23,436 nucleotides of DNA from CAZEID01 sp964512075 (GTDB taxonomy: Bacteria; Patescibacteriota; WWE3; 9FT-COMBO-53-11): contig CAZEID010000005.1 in assembly GCA_964512075.1 (NCBI GenBank), positions 1 through 23,436 of the forward strand, in the 5' to 3' direction. Numbering within the stretch: position 1 is the first letter of the stretch; every line of letters begins with the position of its first letter. A program made the position numbers and the translations under genes. Below are positions 13,427-20,560 of this stretch, one piece after another. The notes beneath the pieces are model-generated. The model was not told where the DNA came from. It did not search any database and saw only the letters and a list, made by a program, of their open reading frames with translations.

Positions 13427-15030
13427 ATCCGTCGGTAGTCAGTAGTCCGCAGTCGTTAGTCGGGATTCTTCTGGAGAACCGAGGAATCAAAGACCCCGAA
13501 ACTTTTTTCAATCCTCCCAACCCCGATCACCTAGTTACCCAGTTACCTACTTACCTTCCGGATCTTAATTTGGATCAATTAAGACGCGCGGCGGAGCTCA
13601 TCAGGAGAGCCATTGCGGCCCAAGAAAAGATTGTCATTTGGGGGGACTACGATGTGGACGGAATCGCCGCAACCGCAGTTTTGTGGCAAGCGCTGCACCG
13701 TTTGGGGGCAGATGTTCTCCCTTACATTCCCGATCGCTTTGGTGAAGGGTACGGATTGAATGTCGAGGGGATTCGAAAGCTAAAGGAGGAGGGAGTGCAA
13801 CTCCTGATTACCGTGGATTCCGGAATCACGGCGGTGGAAGAGGCTAAGTTCTGCCGCTCCCTCGGGGTGGATTTAATTGTTACCGACCACCACCTTAAAT
13901 CTAGCCTTTTGCCGCCGGCCACCGCGGTTGTTCACACGACGGCTTTGTGCGGGGCCGGGGTGGCCTGGCTGCTCGCTTCCCAACTAGGGGCTGACCGCTT
14001 GGAACTCGCAGCTAGTTTAGATTTGGTGGCGATTGCGACGGTTGCGGATCTTCAACCGGTTTTGGGAGCGAATCGGGCTTTGGTTAAACATGGTTTCGAG
14101 GTGCTAAATCGGCTCGAGCGGCCGGGGTTGGCCGCTTTGGTAGAGGCGGCGGGACTCCGGCCGGGGGCATTGGGAACTTATGCGGCCGGGTGGGTTTTGG
14201 GTCCTCGGATTAATGCGGTGGGTCGGGTTAAACACGGGATTGAGGCGCTGCGGCTCTTGTGTACTTCAGATCTGACCAAAGCGCGGCAATTGGCGCAAGT
14301 ATTGAATCGGGCTAACGCGGAAAGGCGGGCTTTGACTGCGCATACCTTTGATCATGCCCGGGGGCTGGTGAATGGGAAAGAGGGTTTAATCGTGGTTCAT
14401 CACGATCAGTGGCATGAAGGGGTGATTGGGTTGGTAGCGGGAAAAATTGTGGAGGAGTATGGTCGACCAGCCGTGGTAATTGCTAAGGGAAAAGATTTTT
14501 CCAAGGGATCGGCTCGTTCGGTAAGCGGCTTGAACATTGTTGATCTTCTCCGGACCCAGGAGGACTTATTGGAAGATGTTGGAGGGCACGCTGCCGCGGC
14601 CGGTTTTACGATCAAAACCGAAAACCTGAATAAGTTTGTGGAGCGCCTCCGCGCTACGGCCGGGGAGCTGCTTTTGGGGAAAGACCTCCGGCCAGTGCTG
14701 AAGGTTGATCTGCCCCTTCCGCTCGAGCAGCTGACTCTTAGGTTAGTTCGGGAGCTGGAAAAACTGGCTCCTCACGGGGTTGGCAACCCCGAGCCAACCT
14801 TTTTGGCGGAGAACGCTCGGGTGGTTTCCGAGAGGCGCGTAGGACGGGAGCAGCAGCATCTAAAGCTTTCGCTGGCGCCGGGGTTTGAGGCGATCTGGTT
14901 CAGCGCTGAGGAGGATCGGGGCCTCCGGCGGGGGGAGCTCGTCTCATTGGTTTATACCCCGGAAGTGGAGAGATGGGAAGGAAAAGAGCGAATAATCCTC
15001 CGTATTCGCGATTTAAGAATCCCGGCTTGA
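13402..15030 (+). CDS. recJ: Single-stranded-DNA-specific exonuclease RecJ
   Basis: RecJ degrades single-stranded DNA 5' to 3' in recombination and mismatch or base excision repair. The 542-residue protein has DHH-family motifs: GDYDVDG (81-87), TVDSG (137-141), TDHH (161-164), CGAGVAW (183-189) and TVADLQP (213-219), then the DHHA1 region with RINAVGR, the VGGHAAAAGF motif and an OB-fold C-terminus (PHGVGNPEPTF). The segment between the DHH motif and CGAGVA is about ten residues shorter than in Thermus RecJ. The start is GTG at 13402 within the secF end; MEKRWEVLNP resembles normal RecJ N-termini. Two short degenerate tandem repeats lie in the N-terminal coding region (13434-13461 and 13531-13554). 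Confidence 0.95.
   Translation: MEKRWEVLNPSVVSSPQSLVGILLENRGIKDPETFFNPPNPDHLVTQLPTYLPDLNLDQLRRAAELIRRAIAAQEKIVIWGDYDVDGIAATAVLWQALHRLGADVLPYIPDRFGEGYGLNVEGIRKLKEEGVQLLITVDSGITAVEEAKFCRSLGVDLIVTDHHLKSSLLPPATAVVHTTALCGAGVAWLLASQLGADRLELAASLDLVAIATVADLQPVLGANRALVKHGFEVLNRLERPGLAALVEAAGLRPGALGTYAAGWVLGPRINAVGRVKHGIEALRLLCTSDLTKARQLAQVLNRANAERRALTAHTFDHARGLVNGKEGLIVVHHDQWHEGVIGLVAGKIVEEYGRPAVVIAKGKDFSKGSARSVSGLNIVDLLRTQEDLLEDVGGHAAAAGFTIKTENLNKFVERLRATAGELLLGKDLRPVLKVDLPLPLEQLTLRLVRELEKLAPHGVGNPEPTFLAENARVVSERRVGREQQHLKLSLAPGFEAIWFSAEEDRGLRRGELVSLVYTPEVERWEGKERIILRIRDLRIPA
13434..13461 (+). repeat. Four degenerate 7-bp tandem repeats in the recJ 5' coding region
   Basis: GGTAGTC, AGTAGTC, CGCAGTC and GTTAGTC follow each other without gaps. 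The period of seven is not a multiple of three, so the repeat is a DNA-level feature rather than a protein repeat. Confidence 0.6.
13531..13554 (+). repeat. Three degenerate 8-bp tandem repeats in recJ
   Basis: CTAGTTAC, CCAGTTAC and CTACTTAC are contiguous. Like the nearby 7-bp repeat the period is out of phase with codons. It encodes part of a variable linker, LVTQLPTYL. Confidence 0.5.
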
Positions 15031-15061
15031 AACCGGCTTCTTTTGATTTAAGCTTAAAGGG

Positions 15062-16486
15062 ATGACCAGCTTGGAGCAGATTCTCCGCAAGCACAAGGAA
15101 TATGAACCGCGGCCCGACTTGGATTTGATTCGGCGATCGTTCACTTTCGCCGAAGCGGCTCACTTGGGGCAGAAGCGGTTAAATGGAGAGGATTGGCTGC
15201 AGCATTTGTTGGCGGTGGCGGAATTGCTGACGGAGGTGCGAGCGGATTCGGCCACGCTGGCGGCGGCCCTGCTCCACGATGTCTTGGAGGTAAGTGATCT
15301 GCAGCCTGAAGATTTGGAGAAGGAATTTGGGAAAGAAGTGACTTCGTTAGTGACCGGCCTGACGGTTATTCGCACCGTTAGCGGTCGGGCGGGGGAAGGC
15401 GGGGTGGATCGGGATTGGGAAAATCTCCGCCACTTGATTTTGGCTTCGATTGAGGATCCCCGAGTTTTAGTGATCCGGTTAGCCAATAAGATTCACAATC
15501 TGCGAACTTCCGCAGTTTTGCCGGATTCGGATCGGCGGCTCTCGGCCCGAAAAGTTTTTGACCTCTGGTCCCCGCTCGCCGAGGCTTTAGGAATTTACCG
15601 ATTTCGGGCTCAGTTGGAAGACTTAGCTTTTGCGATCCTCGAGCCCCGTTCGTATCGGGCGCTAGTGGCTAGGCTTCAGCGGGAGAGCCCAGTAATGGCC
15701 GCGGTAATTCGGGAAACCCAAGCCCAGCTCTCCCGGCTCGTGGCTCAGGCGGGGATTAGAGCGCAAATCTTCTCCCGGACCAAACACCTTTGGGGAATCT
15801 ACCGCAAAATGCCCACCTACCGGGAGCGGGCTGACGGTCAGCTTTACGATGCCTTGGGACTTCGGGCGGTGGTTTCCTCGGTGGAACAGTGCTACCAGAT
15901 CTTGGATTTAGCTCGGAAGACCTGGGAGGAAGTGCCGGAACTTTTCGATGATTATATTGCCCATCCTAAGCCTAATGGTTATCAATCCCTCCACGCCGTT
16001 TTCCGGGTTCGCGGCCACCTAGTCGAGATCCAAATTCGGACGACTGAAATGCAAGAAATTGCCGAATACGGCTCGGCTTCCCATTACCTTTACAAAATTG
16101 GCAAAGCCGCCCGGCTGCCGCGCTCCGATTTAATTCGGCAGTTGATTTTCTGGGAAAAAGGTCAGAAGCTGAATCTTTTTCCCGATAAGGTTTTTATTTT
16201 CACTCCTAAGGGGGATGTAAAGGTCTTGCCGCAAGGGGCAACTCCGGTGGATTTCGCTTTTGCCGTCCACACCCAGTTGGGCCGCCAGTGCGCCGGAGCC
16301 AAAGTAAACGGCAAAACCGTTCCTTTAGATTACCCGCTCCGGACGGGAGAGGTCGTCGAGATCTTAATTTCTTCAAGGAGGAGGCCTTCCCCCGAGTGGC
16401 TGAGGTTTGTAAAGACCGGGTTAGCGCGGGAAGAAATCGAAAAAAGTGTGCGCCGCTCTCGGAAGGAATCTGCCTTCGGGACTTAA
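15062..16486 (+). CDS. RelA/SpoT homologue ((p)ppGpp synthetase, altered hydrolase site, no ACT domain)
   Basis: RSH enzymes make and often degrade the alarmone (p)ppGpp. The 474-residue protein has an HD domain (about 25-170), a synthetase domain (about 235-345) and a TGS domain (about 372-437); the C-terminal ACT region of long RSHs is absent. In the HD domain His48, HD (72-73), E76 and Asn146 are seen, but the second acidic residue of HDxxED is replaced (HDVLEV). The synthetase keeps GIYRKM (245-250), YDALGLRAVV (262-271), HPKPNGYQSLH (301-311) and VEIQIRT (321-327). The loop that is RxKD in bifunctional enzymes and ExDD in RelA reads LFDD (294-297). Synthesis is probably intact and hydrolysis uncertain. 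It follows recJ after 31 bases. Confidence 0.93.
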   Translation: MTSLEQILRKHKEYEPRPDLDLIRRSFTFAEAAHLGQKRLNGEDWLQHLLAVAELLTEVRADSATLAAALLHDVLEVSDLQPEDLEKEFGKEVTSLVTGLTVIRTVSGRAGEGGVDRDWENLRHLILASIEDPRVLVIRLANKIHNLRTSAVLPDSDRRLSARKVFDLWSPLAEALGIYRFRAQLEDLAFAILEPRSYRALVARLQRESPVMAAVIRETQAQLSRLVAQAGIRAQIFSRTKHLWGIYRKMPTYRERADGQLYDALGLRAVVSSVEQCYQILDLARKTWEEVPELFDDYIAHPKPNGYQSLHAVFRVRGHLVEIQIRTTEMQEIAEYGSASHYLYKIGKAARLPRSDLIRQLIFWEKGQKLNLFPDKVFIFTPKGDVKVLPQGATPVDFAFAVHTQLGRQCAGAKVNGKTVPLDYPLRTGEVVEILISSRRRPSPEWLRFVKTGLAREEIEKSVRRSRKESAFGT

Positions 16487-16611
16487 GCTGGTTCTATCAG
16501 CGGTCGCGATCCTTCGCCGAAGATTCCGGAGAGGAACATCTCGAAGTTCTCTGAAGTGAAGGACCCGGACAGGGTCTGCTAGCTTCACGGACGAAGTGCT
16601 ACCATAAGAGT
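16487..16611 (+). promoter_or_regulatory. Structured leader region before aspS
   Basis: 125 bases without a gene. GACCC-GGACA-GGGTC (16562-16576) sits inside GTGAAG (16556-16561) and CTTCAC (16583-16588). An upstream imperfect hairpin is formed by AGAGGAAC and GTTCTCT (about 16530-16552), and CTTCG/CGAAG pairs near 16512-16522. I do not see T-box sequence motifs. It may be an aspS leader or a weak terminator for the RSH gene without a T run. Confidence 0.3.
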
Positions 16612-17991
16612 GTGGAAAGAACCTTAGCCGCCGAGACTCCAAAAAAAATCGGTGAGGAAGTAGTTCTCAAAGGTTGGGTAAACACTATTCGGGATCACGG
16701 TCGGGTTACTTTTTTAGATTTGAGAGACGCTTCCGGAGTTGTCCAGTGCGTCGGTCAGAATTTCCCCAAGCTCACAAATGAAAGTGTGGTGGAGGTGGTG
16801 GGGAAGGTTTCTTCCCGCCCCGCCAAGTTGATTAACCCCAAACTTCGGACTGGGAGGGTGGAGGTGCGGGTAACGGCCATCAAAGTTTTGTCTTTGGCGA
16901 AAGAACTGCCCCTGCCCGTCGCGGGAGACGGCTACCAAATTAGTGAGGAGGTGCGACTGAAATACCGTTATTTGGATTTAAGGCGCGAGCGGTTGCAGCG
17001 CAATCTTAGGCTGCGGAGCGATTATGTCCAAGCGGCCCGAAAGTATCTTTTCTCCCGGGGGTTTGTGGAGATCGAAACTCCTTACTTAAGCAAGTCTACC
17101 CCTGAAGGCTCTCGGGATTTTGTGGTTCCCAGCCGCAAATATCCCGGAAAGTTTTACGCTTTGCCGCAGTCTCCTCAGCAGTATAAGCAGCTGCTAATGA
17201 TTGCCGGTTTCGAAAAGTACTTCCAAATCGCCCGTTGCTTTCGGGACGAAGATTTGCGGTCGGACCGGGGATTTGAGCATACCCAGATCGACTTAGAGAT
17301 GAGTTTTGTCGAACGGGAGGATGTGATGCAAACCGTCGAGGAGATGACCGTTTTTGCCTGCGAGGCCGTTGGAGCCAAAATTGCCAAGAAACCCTTTCCG
17401 ATTTTAACCTTTAAGGAAGCCCGCGCTAAGTACGGCTCGGAGAAGTTTGATCCGCGTTCGTCCCGAGAGAAAAACGCGGGGGTTTTGAGCTTTGCTTGGG
17501 TGGTTGATTTCCCGTTTTTCGAGAAGAGTAGAGAGGGGAAGTGGACCTTTACCCATAATCCGTTTTCCGCCCCGCGAGATGAGGAGAGTGAGAGAAAGCT
17601 ACTGGCGGGCGAGGAGATCGAGGAAATTCTTACTTCCCAATACGACTTAATCTGCAACGGTTTAGAAGTGGCGGGTGGTAGCATCCGGACCAACAAAAGT
17701 GAGGTTTTGCGAGGAACTTACAAGATCCTGGGCTATTCCGAGGAGGAGCTTCAAGAGAGCATTGGCCACCTGTTGGAAGCTTTTGAATATGGGGTGCCTC
17801 CCCACGGCGGCTGCGCCCAGGGTTTTGAGCGGCTGTTGATGGCTTATTTGGGGGAGAGTTTTCTTCGGGAAGTTCAGGCTTTTCCGATGACCAAGGCCGG
17901 AAGAACCGCGGTAATGGAAGCCCCCGGCGAACTTACTCCCGCCCAGCTTAAAGAATTGGGAATTAAAATCGTTGGCGGTGGTAAAGATTAA
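16612..17991 (+). CDS. aspS: Aspartyl-tRNA synthetase, bacterial type lacking the GAD insertion domain
   Basis: Charges tRNA-Asp, or both tRNA-Asp and tRNA-Asn in nondiscriminating versions. The N-terminal OB-fold (about 1-105) has LKGWVNTIRDHGRVTFLDLRD (19-39). The class II core has RYLDLRRERLQ (119-129), PYLSKSTPEGSRDFVVPSR (157-175), motif 2 FRDEDLRSDR (210-219), VVDFPFFEK (297-305) and motif 3 GFERLLM (404-410). The bacterial C-terminal APGELTPAQLKELGI segment is present. Length is 459 against about 590, because the GAD domain that normally sits between the two halves of the core is gone: KFDPRSSREK (278-287) runs straight into AGVLSFAWVVDF. His29 in the D-H-G position matches nondiscriminating enzymes such as that of Pseudomonas. 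The start is GTG. It ends directly against the next, convergent gene. Confidence 0.96.
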   Translation: MERTLAAETPKKIGEEVVLKGWVNTIRDHGRVTFLDLRDASGVVQCVGQNFPKLTNESVVEVVGKVSSRPAKLINPKLRTGRVEVRVTAIKVLSLAKELPLPVAGDGYQISEEVRLKYRYLDLRRERLQRNLRLRSDYVQAARKYLFSRGFVEIETPYLSKSTPEGSRDFVVPSRKYPGKFYALPQSPQQYKQLLMIAGFEKYFQIARCFRDEDLRSDRGFEHTQIDLEMSFVEREDVMQTVEEMTVFACEAVGAKIAKKPFPILTFKEARAKYGSEKFDPRSSREKNAGVLSFAWVVDFPFFEKSREGKWTFTHNPFSAPRDEESERKLLAGEEIEEILTSQYDLICNGLEVAGGSIRTNKSEVLRGTYKILGYSEEELQESIGHLLEAFEYGVPPHGGCAQGFERLLMAYLGESFLREVQAFPMTKAGRTAVMEAPGELTPAQLKELGIKIVGGGKD

Positions 17992-19095
17992 TTACTGCTT
18001 TTTCTCGGCGATCCAATTACTTGCGATCGCCTGGGAATAGGCAATGAACTCTACTTCCTGATTGTCCGCAGCTCTTGCTAATCCCGAAAAAACGTAGATT
18101 GGTTGAAGGTATTCTTGATAGACCGGGTCGTCGAAATAGGCCAGCTCTATTTTGGTGATTTGGATGGTTTTTAGTTCTTGGTTCGTGCCGATAAAGGCAA
18201 TTCCTCGGCGGTTCCGGATTTCCGCCCAGGCCTCGGCTACGTCCCGTAGGGGGTAGGTTTCGACCTTAGTTTTGTCCAGTTCGGTTTGTTGAGCGCGGTA
18301 GGAGATTTTTAGAATATTGTTAATTTCCGGCTTGATTCCCGTGGTTACCCAGACTTGGATTAGGCCTTGGTGCGGGTCGGGGGGGAGAATCGCATAGGCT
18401 TGGGAGGAGACTTCTGTCAGGGAGCGGAAGAAGTTCACTTCGGTAAGTTGAGCTTCCGAGATTGAGCCCACCTCGACGAGGGTTCCCCCCTGAACGGCGC
18501 GGAAAAGAGTCGTTCGGCTCCCTGCGGCGAAGCCGAATTTGAGCAATCCCAGCCGGTTTAGAAGGTTTTCGGCGGTTTTGGTCGCAATTGCCCCGGAGGG
18601 GGCGCTTCCTTTGGGAAAAGTACTAATTTGGCTGGGACTCGTGCTCAACTCAAAGTTTTGGGTAGTGACATCCACCACCAGAGTTCGACCGTCGGTTGCA
18701 TCTTGGAAGATGAGGTTCTTTTTGTCGGGGCTGAGAGTGCCTTCTCCGCCGAAATCTAGCTCTTTGGCCAAGTCGCGGGCTTTCTCTTCTCCAAGGAGCG
18801 TCGGCTGGGGTGGCACAGTCGCTACCACTTCTCCCCGGTCGTCGAATTCTGGAAGGGCTCCGGTAGGAGTGTCTAAAGAGTACTCCGGCTCTCCTTGAAT
18901 GGGGAGAGCGGGGAGCCGAAGCTGCGGGAGTTGCCCAAAACCGACGGTGGGCGGAGGCTCCGGGGGAGGATTAATCCGAAGATAGATGCTCCGTCCCAAC
19001 CGGTAGAGGCCCCAAAGAAGGATTAAAGCGACGGCTCCGATGGCGGTGAAAACGATTATCCGGCGGACTTGGGCGGCAAACTCATAGAGGGTCAT
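17992..19095 (-). CDS. Membrane-anchored protein of unknown function
   Basis: I do not recognise this 367-residue protein. A short cytoplasmic N-terminus precedes one transmembrane helix (about 13-33), then a Pro-rich linker (43-75), so the body is probably extracytoplasmic. Residues 95-165 contain WD/PQQ-like beta phrases (LSPDKKNLIFQDATDGRTLVV-like). The C-terminal part, ending with YLQPIYVFSGLARAADNQEV (about 332-351), suggests a beta-rich domain of the kind seen in two-component-regulator (YycH/YycI-like) or peptidase-propeptide proteins; this is a weak impression. It sits between aspS and gltX on the opposite strand, ends with no gap against aspS, and shares an intergenic region of 43 bases with gltX. 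Confidence 0.8.
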   Translation of the reverse strand: MTLYEFAAQVRRIIVFTAIGAVALILLWGLYRLGRSIYLRINPPPEPPPTVGFGQLPQLRLPALPIQGEPEYSLDTPTGALPEFDDRGEVVATVPPQPTLLGEEKARDLAKELDFGGEGTLSPDKKNLIFQDATDGRTLVVDVTTQNFELSTSPSQISTFPKGSAPSGAIATKTAENLLNRLGLLKFGFAAGSRTTLFRAVQGGTLVEVGSISEAQLTEVNFFRSLTEVSSQAYAILPPDPHQGLIQVWVTTGIKPEINNILKISYRAQQTELDKTKVETYPLRDVAEAWAEIRNRRGIAFIGTNQELKTIQITKIELAYFDDPVYQEYLQPIYVFSGLARAADNQEVEFIAYSQAIASNWIAEKKQ

Positions 19096-19107
19096 CCTTC
19101 CAGAGTA

Positions 19108-19116
19108 AGTTTAGCA
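19108..19116 (-). promoter_or_regulatory. Possible extended -10 promoter of the unknown membrane-protein gene
   Basis: On the minus strand TGCTAAACT (hexamer 19113-19108) lies 12 bases before the ATG at 19095. It overlaps the control region of gltX on the other strand. No -35 box is clear. Confidence 0.4.
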
Positions 19117-19121
19117 AAAGG

Positions 19122-19127
19122 TATAAT
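19122..19127 (+). promoter_or_regulatory. Consensus -10 box of gltX
   Basis: A perfect TATAAT lies 11 bases before the gltX ATG at 19139, giving a predicted leader of about five bases and no room for a Shine-Dalgarno site. TTCCAG at 19098-19103 is a weak -35 candidate with an 18-base spacer. Confidence 0.6.
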
Positions 19128-19138
19128 GATTATCTGGT

Positions 19139-20560
19139 ATGGGAATTAAAACACGGATTGCTCCTTCGCCTACGGGTGCCCCCCACGTTGGTACTGCCTA
19201 CGTCGCTCTTTTCAACTGGGCCTTTGCTAAGAAGAACGGGGGAAAATTTCTCCTTCGCATTGAGGATACGGATCGGGCCCGCTTCGTGCCGGAAGCCGAG
19301 AGCCAAATTTTGGAAGCCCTAAACTGGCTGGGGTTGAGTTGGGACGAAGGGCCGATTCGCCAATCCGATCGGCTACCAATTTACCAGGAGCAGGCGGAAG
19401 AATTGATCAAAAAAGACCGCGCCTACTATTGCTTCTGTAGCGAGGCGCGCTTGGAAGAAATGCGTCGGAAGGCGCAGAAGGAAGGTCGTCCGCCCCGTTA
19501 TGATCGGTTTTGCCGCCGGTTAGATCCCCAGGTCGCTGCCGCCCGGTCCAAAAAGGAAAAATTTGTGATTCGGCTGAAAGTTCCCGAAGAGGGAACGACC
19601 TCCTTTACCGACCTAATTCGGGGGGAAATTAGCTTTGAAAATAAAGTTTTGGACGATCAAGTTCTCCTTAAGTCCGATGGTTATCCGACTTACCACTTGG
19701 CGGTGGTGGTCGATGACCACTTGATGGGTGTAACCCATGTCCTGCGAGGGGAGGAGTGGATTTCCTCCACTCCGAAGCACGTCCTTCTTTACCAGGCCTT
19801 CGGCTGGGATTTGCCGAAGTTCGCTCATTTTCCGGTTTTGCGGGAGACCAGTCGAGCGAAACTTTCTAAGCGGCACGGGGCGGTAGGGATTTTGGAGTTC
19901 AAAGAGGAGGGATATCTCCCGGAGGCCTTAATAAACTTTTTAGCGCTGTTGGGATGGTCTCACCCTAAAGGCAAGGAAATCTTTTCGGTAGAGGAGTTTG
20001 TAAAAGAGTTCGATCTGGCGCGGGTTTCCACCACGGCTCCGGTCTTCGATCGGGAGAAGCTCGATTGGATGAATGGGGAATATATCCGGCAGTTAACTAA
20101 CGATCAGCTTACCGATAGAATCAGAAGCTATTTGAAGGAAGTTCGGGGGGTGGGGGCGGAAGTTGCGTTGCTGGGAAAGATTGTCCCTTTGATTCGGGAG
20201 CGGATCAAGAAGTTGGGGGAGTTTGAATCCCTGGCGGGATTTTTCTTCAGCGATGTCGCCTGGAGCCGGGAAACGTTGGTGGGGGGAAACGAGTCAGCGG
20301 ATTCGGTATCGGAAAAGCTGACCGCTCTGGCGGGTCTCTTCGAAAAACAATCTTCCTGGGAGGCGAGATCTTTAGAGGAAAAAGTACGGGCTTTCGCTGG
20401 TGAGAGAGGTTGGGAAGCTCCTCCCCTTTTTATGCTGTTGCGAGTGGCGGTCACCGGGCGAACTGTTTCCCCGCCGCTTTTTGAGAGTTTGGCGGTTTTG
20501 GGCAAAAAGAAGGCAATCGCGCGGATCCGCGGGGCTCTGAAAGTTGTGGAGTCGGATTAG
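19139..20560 (+). CDS. gltX: Glutamyl-tRNA synthetase
   Basis: Charges tRNA-Glu (and tRNA-Gln in organisms using the amidotransferase route). The 473-residue length is normal. Visible are the HIGH-type motif APSPTGAPHVGTAY (8-21), FLLRIEDTDRARFVPEAE (37-54), a zinc-type CFC...Y...C element (98-125), GYPTYHLAVVVDDHLMGVTHVLRGEEW (181-207) and the KMSKS-type motif KLSKRHG (241-247). A helical anticodon-binding domain follows from about 320. A consensus -10 box just before the ATG indicates its own short-leader promoter. The stop overlaps the stop of the convergent oxidoreductase gene by four bases. Whether it also charges tRNA-Gln cannot be read here. Confidence 0.97.
   Translation: MGIKTRIAPSPTGAPHVGTAYVALFNWAFAKKNGGKFLLRIEDTDRARFVPEAESQILEALNWLGLSWDEGPIRQSDRLPIYQEQAEELIKKDRAYYCFCSEARLEEMRRKAQKEGRPPRYDRFCRRLDPQVAAARSKKEKFVIRLKVPEEGTTSFTDLIRGEISFENKVLDDQVLLKSDGYPTYHLAVVVDDHLMGVTHVLRGEEWISSTPKHVLLYQAFGWDLPKFAHFPVLRETSRAKLSKRHGAVGILEFKEEGYLPEALINFLALLGWSHPKGKEIFSVEEFVKEFDLARVSTTAPVFDREKLDWMNGEYIRQLTNDQLTDRIRSYLKEVRGVGAEVALLGKIVPLIRERIKKLGEFESLAGFFFSDVAWSRETLVGGNESADSVSEKLTALAGLFEKQSSWEARSLEEKVRAFAGERGWEAPPLFMLLRVAVTGRTVSPPLFESLAVLGKKKAIARIRGALKVVESD

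Noticed and set aside
16487..16611. T-box riboswitch before aspS
   Set aside because: No recognisable T-box sequence or specifier loop, and no terminator with a T run before the start codon.
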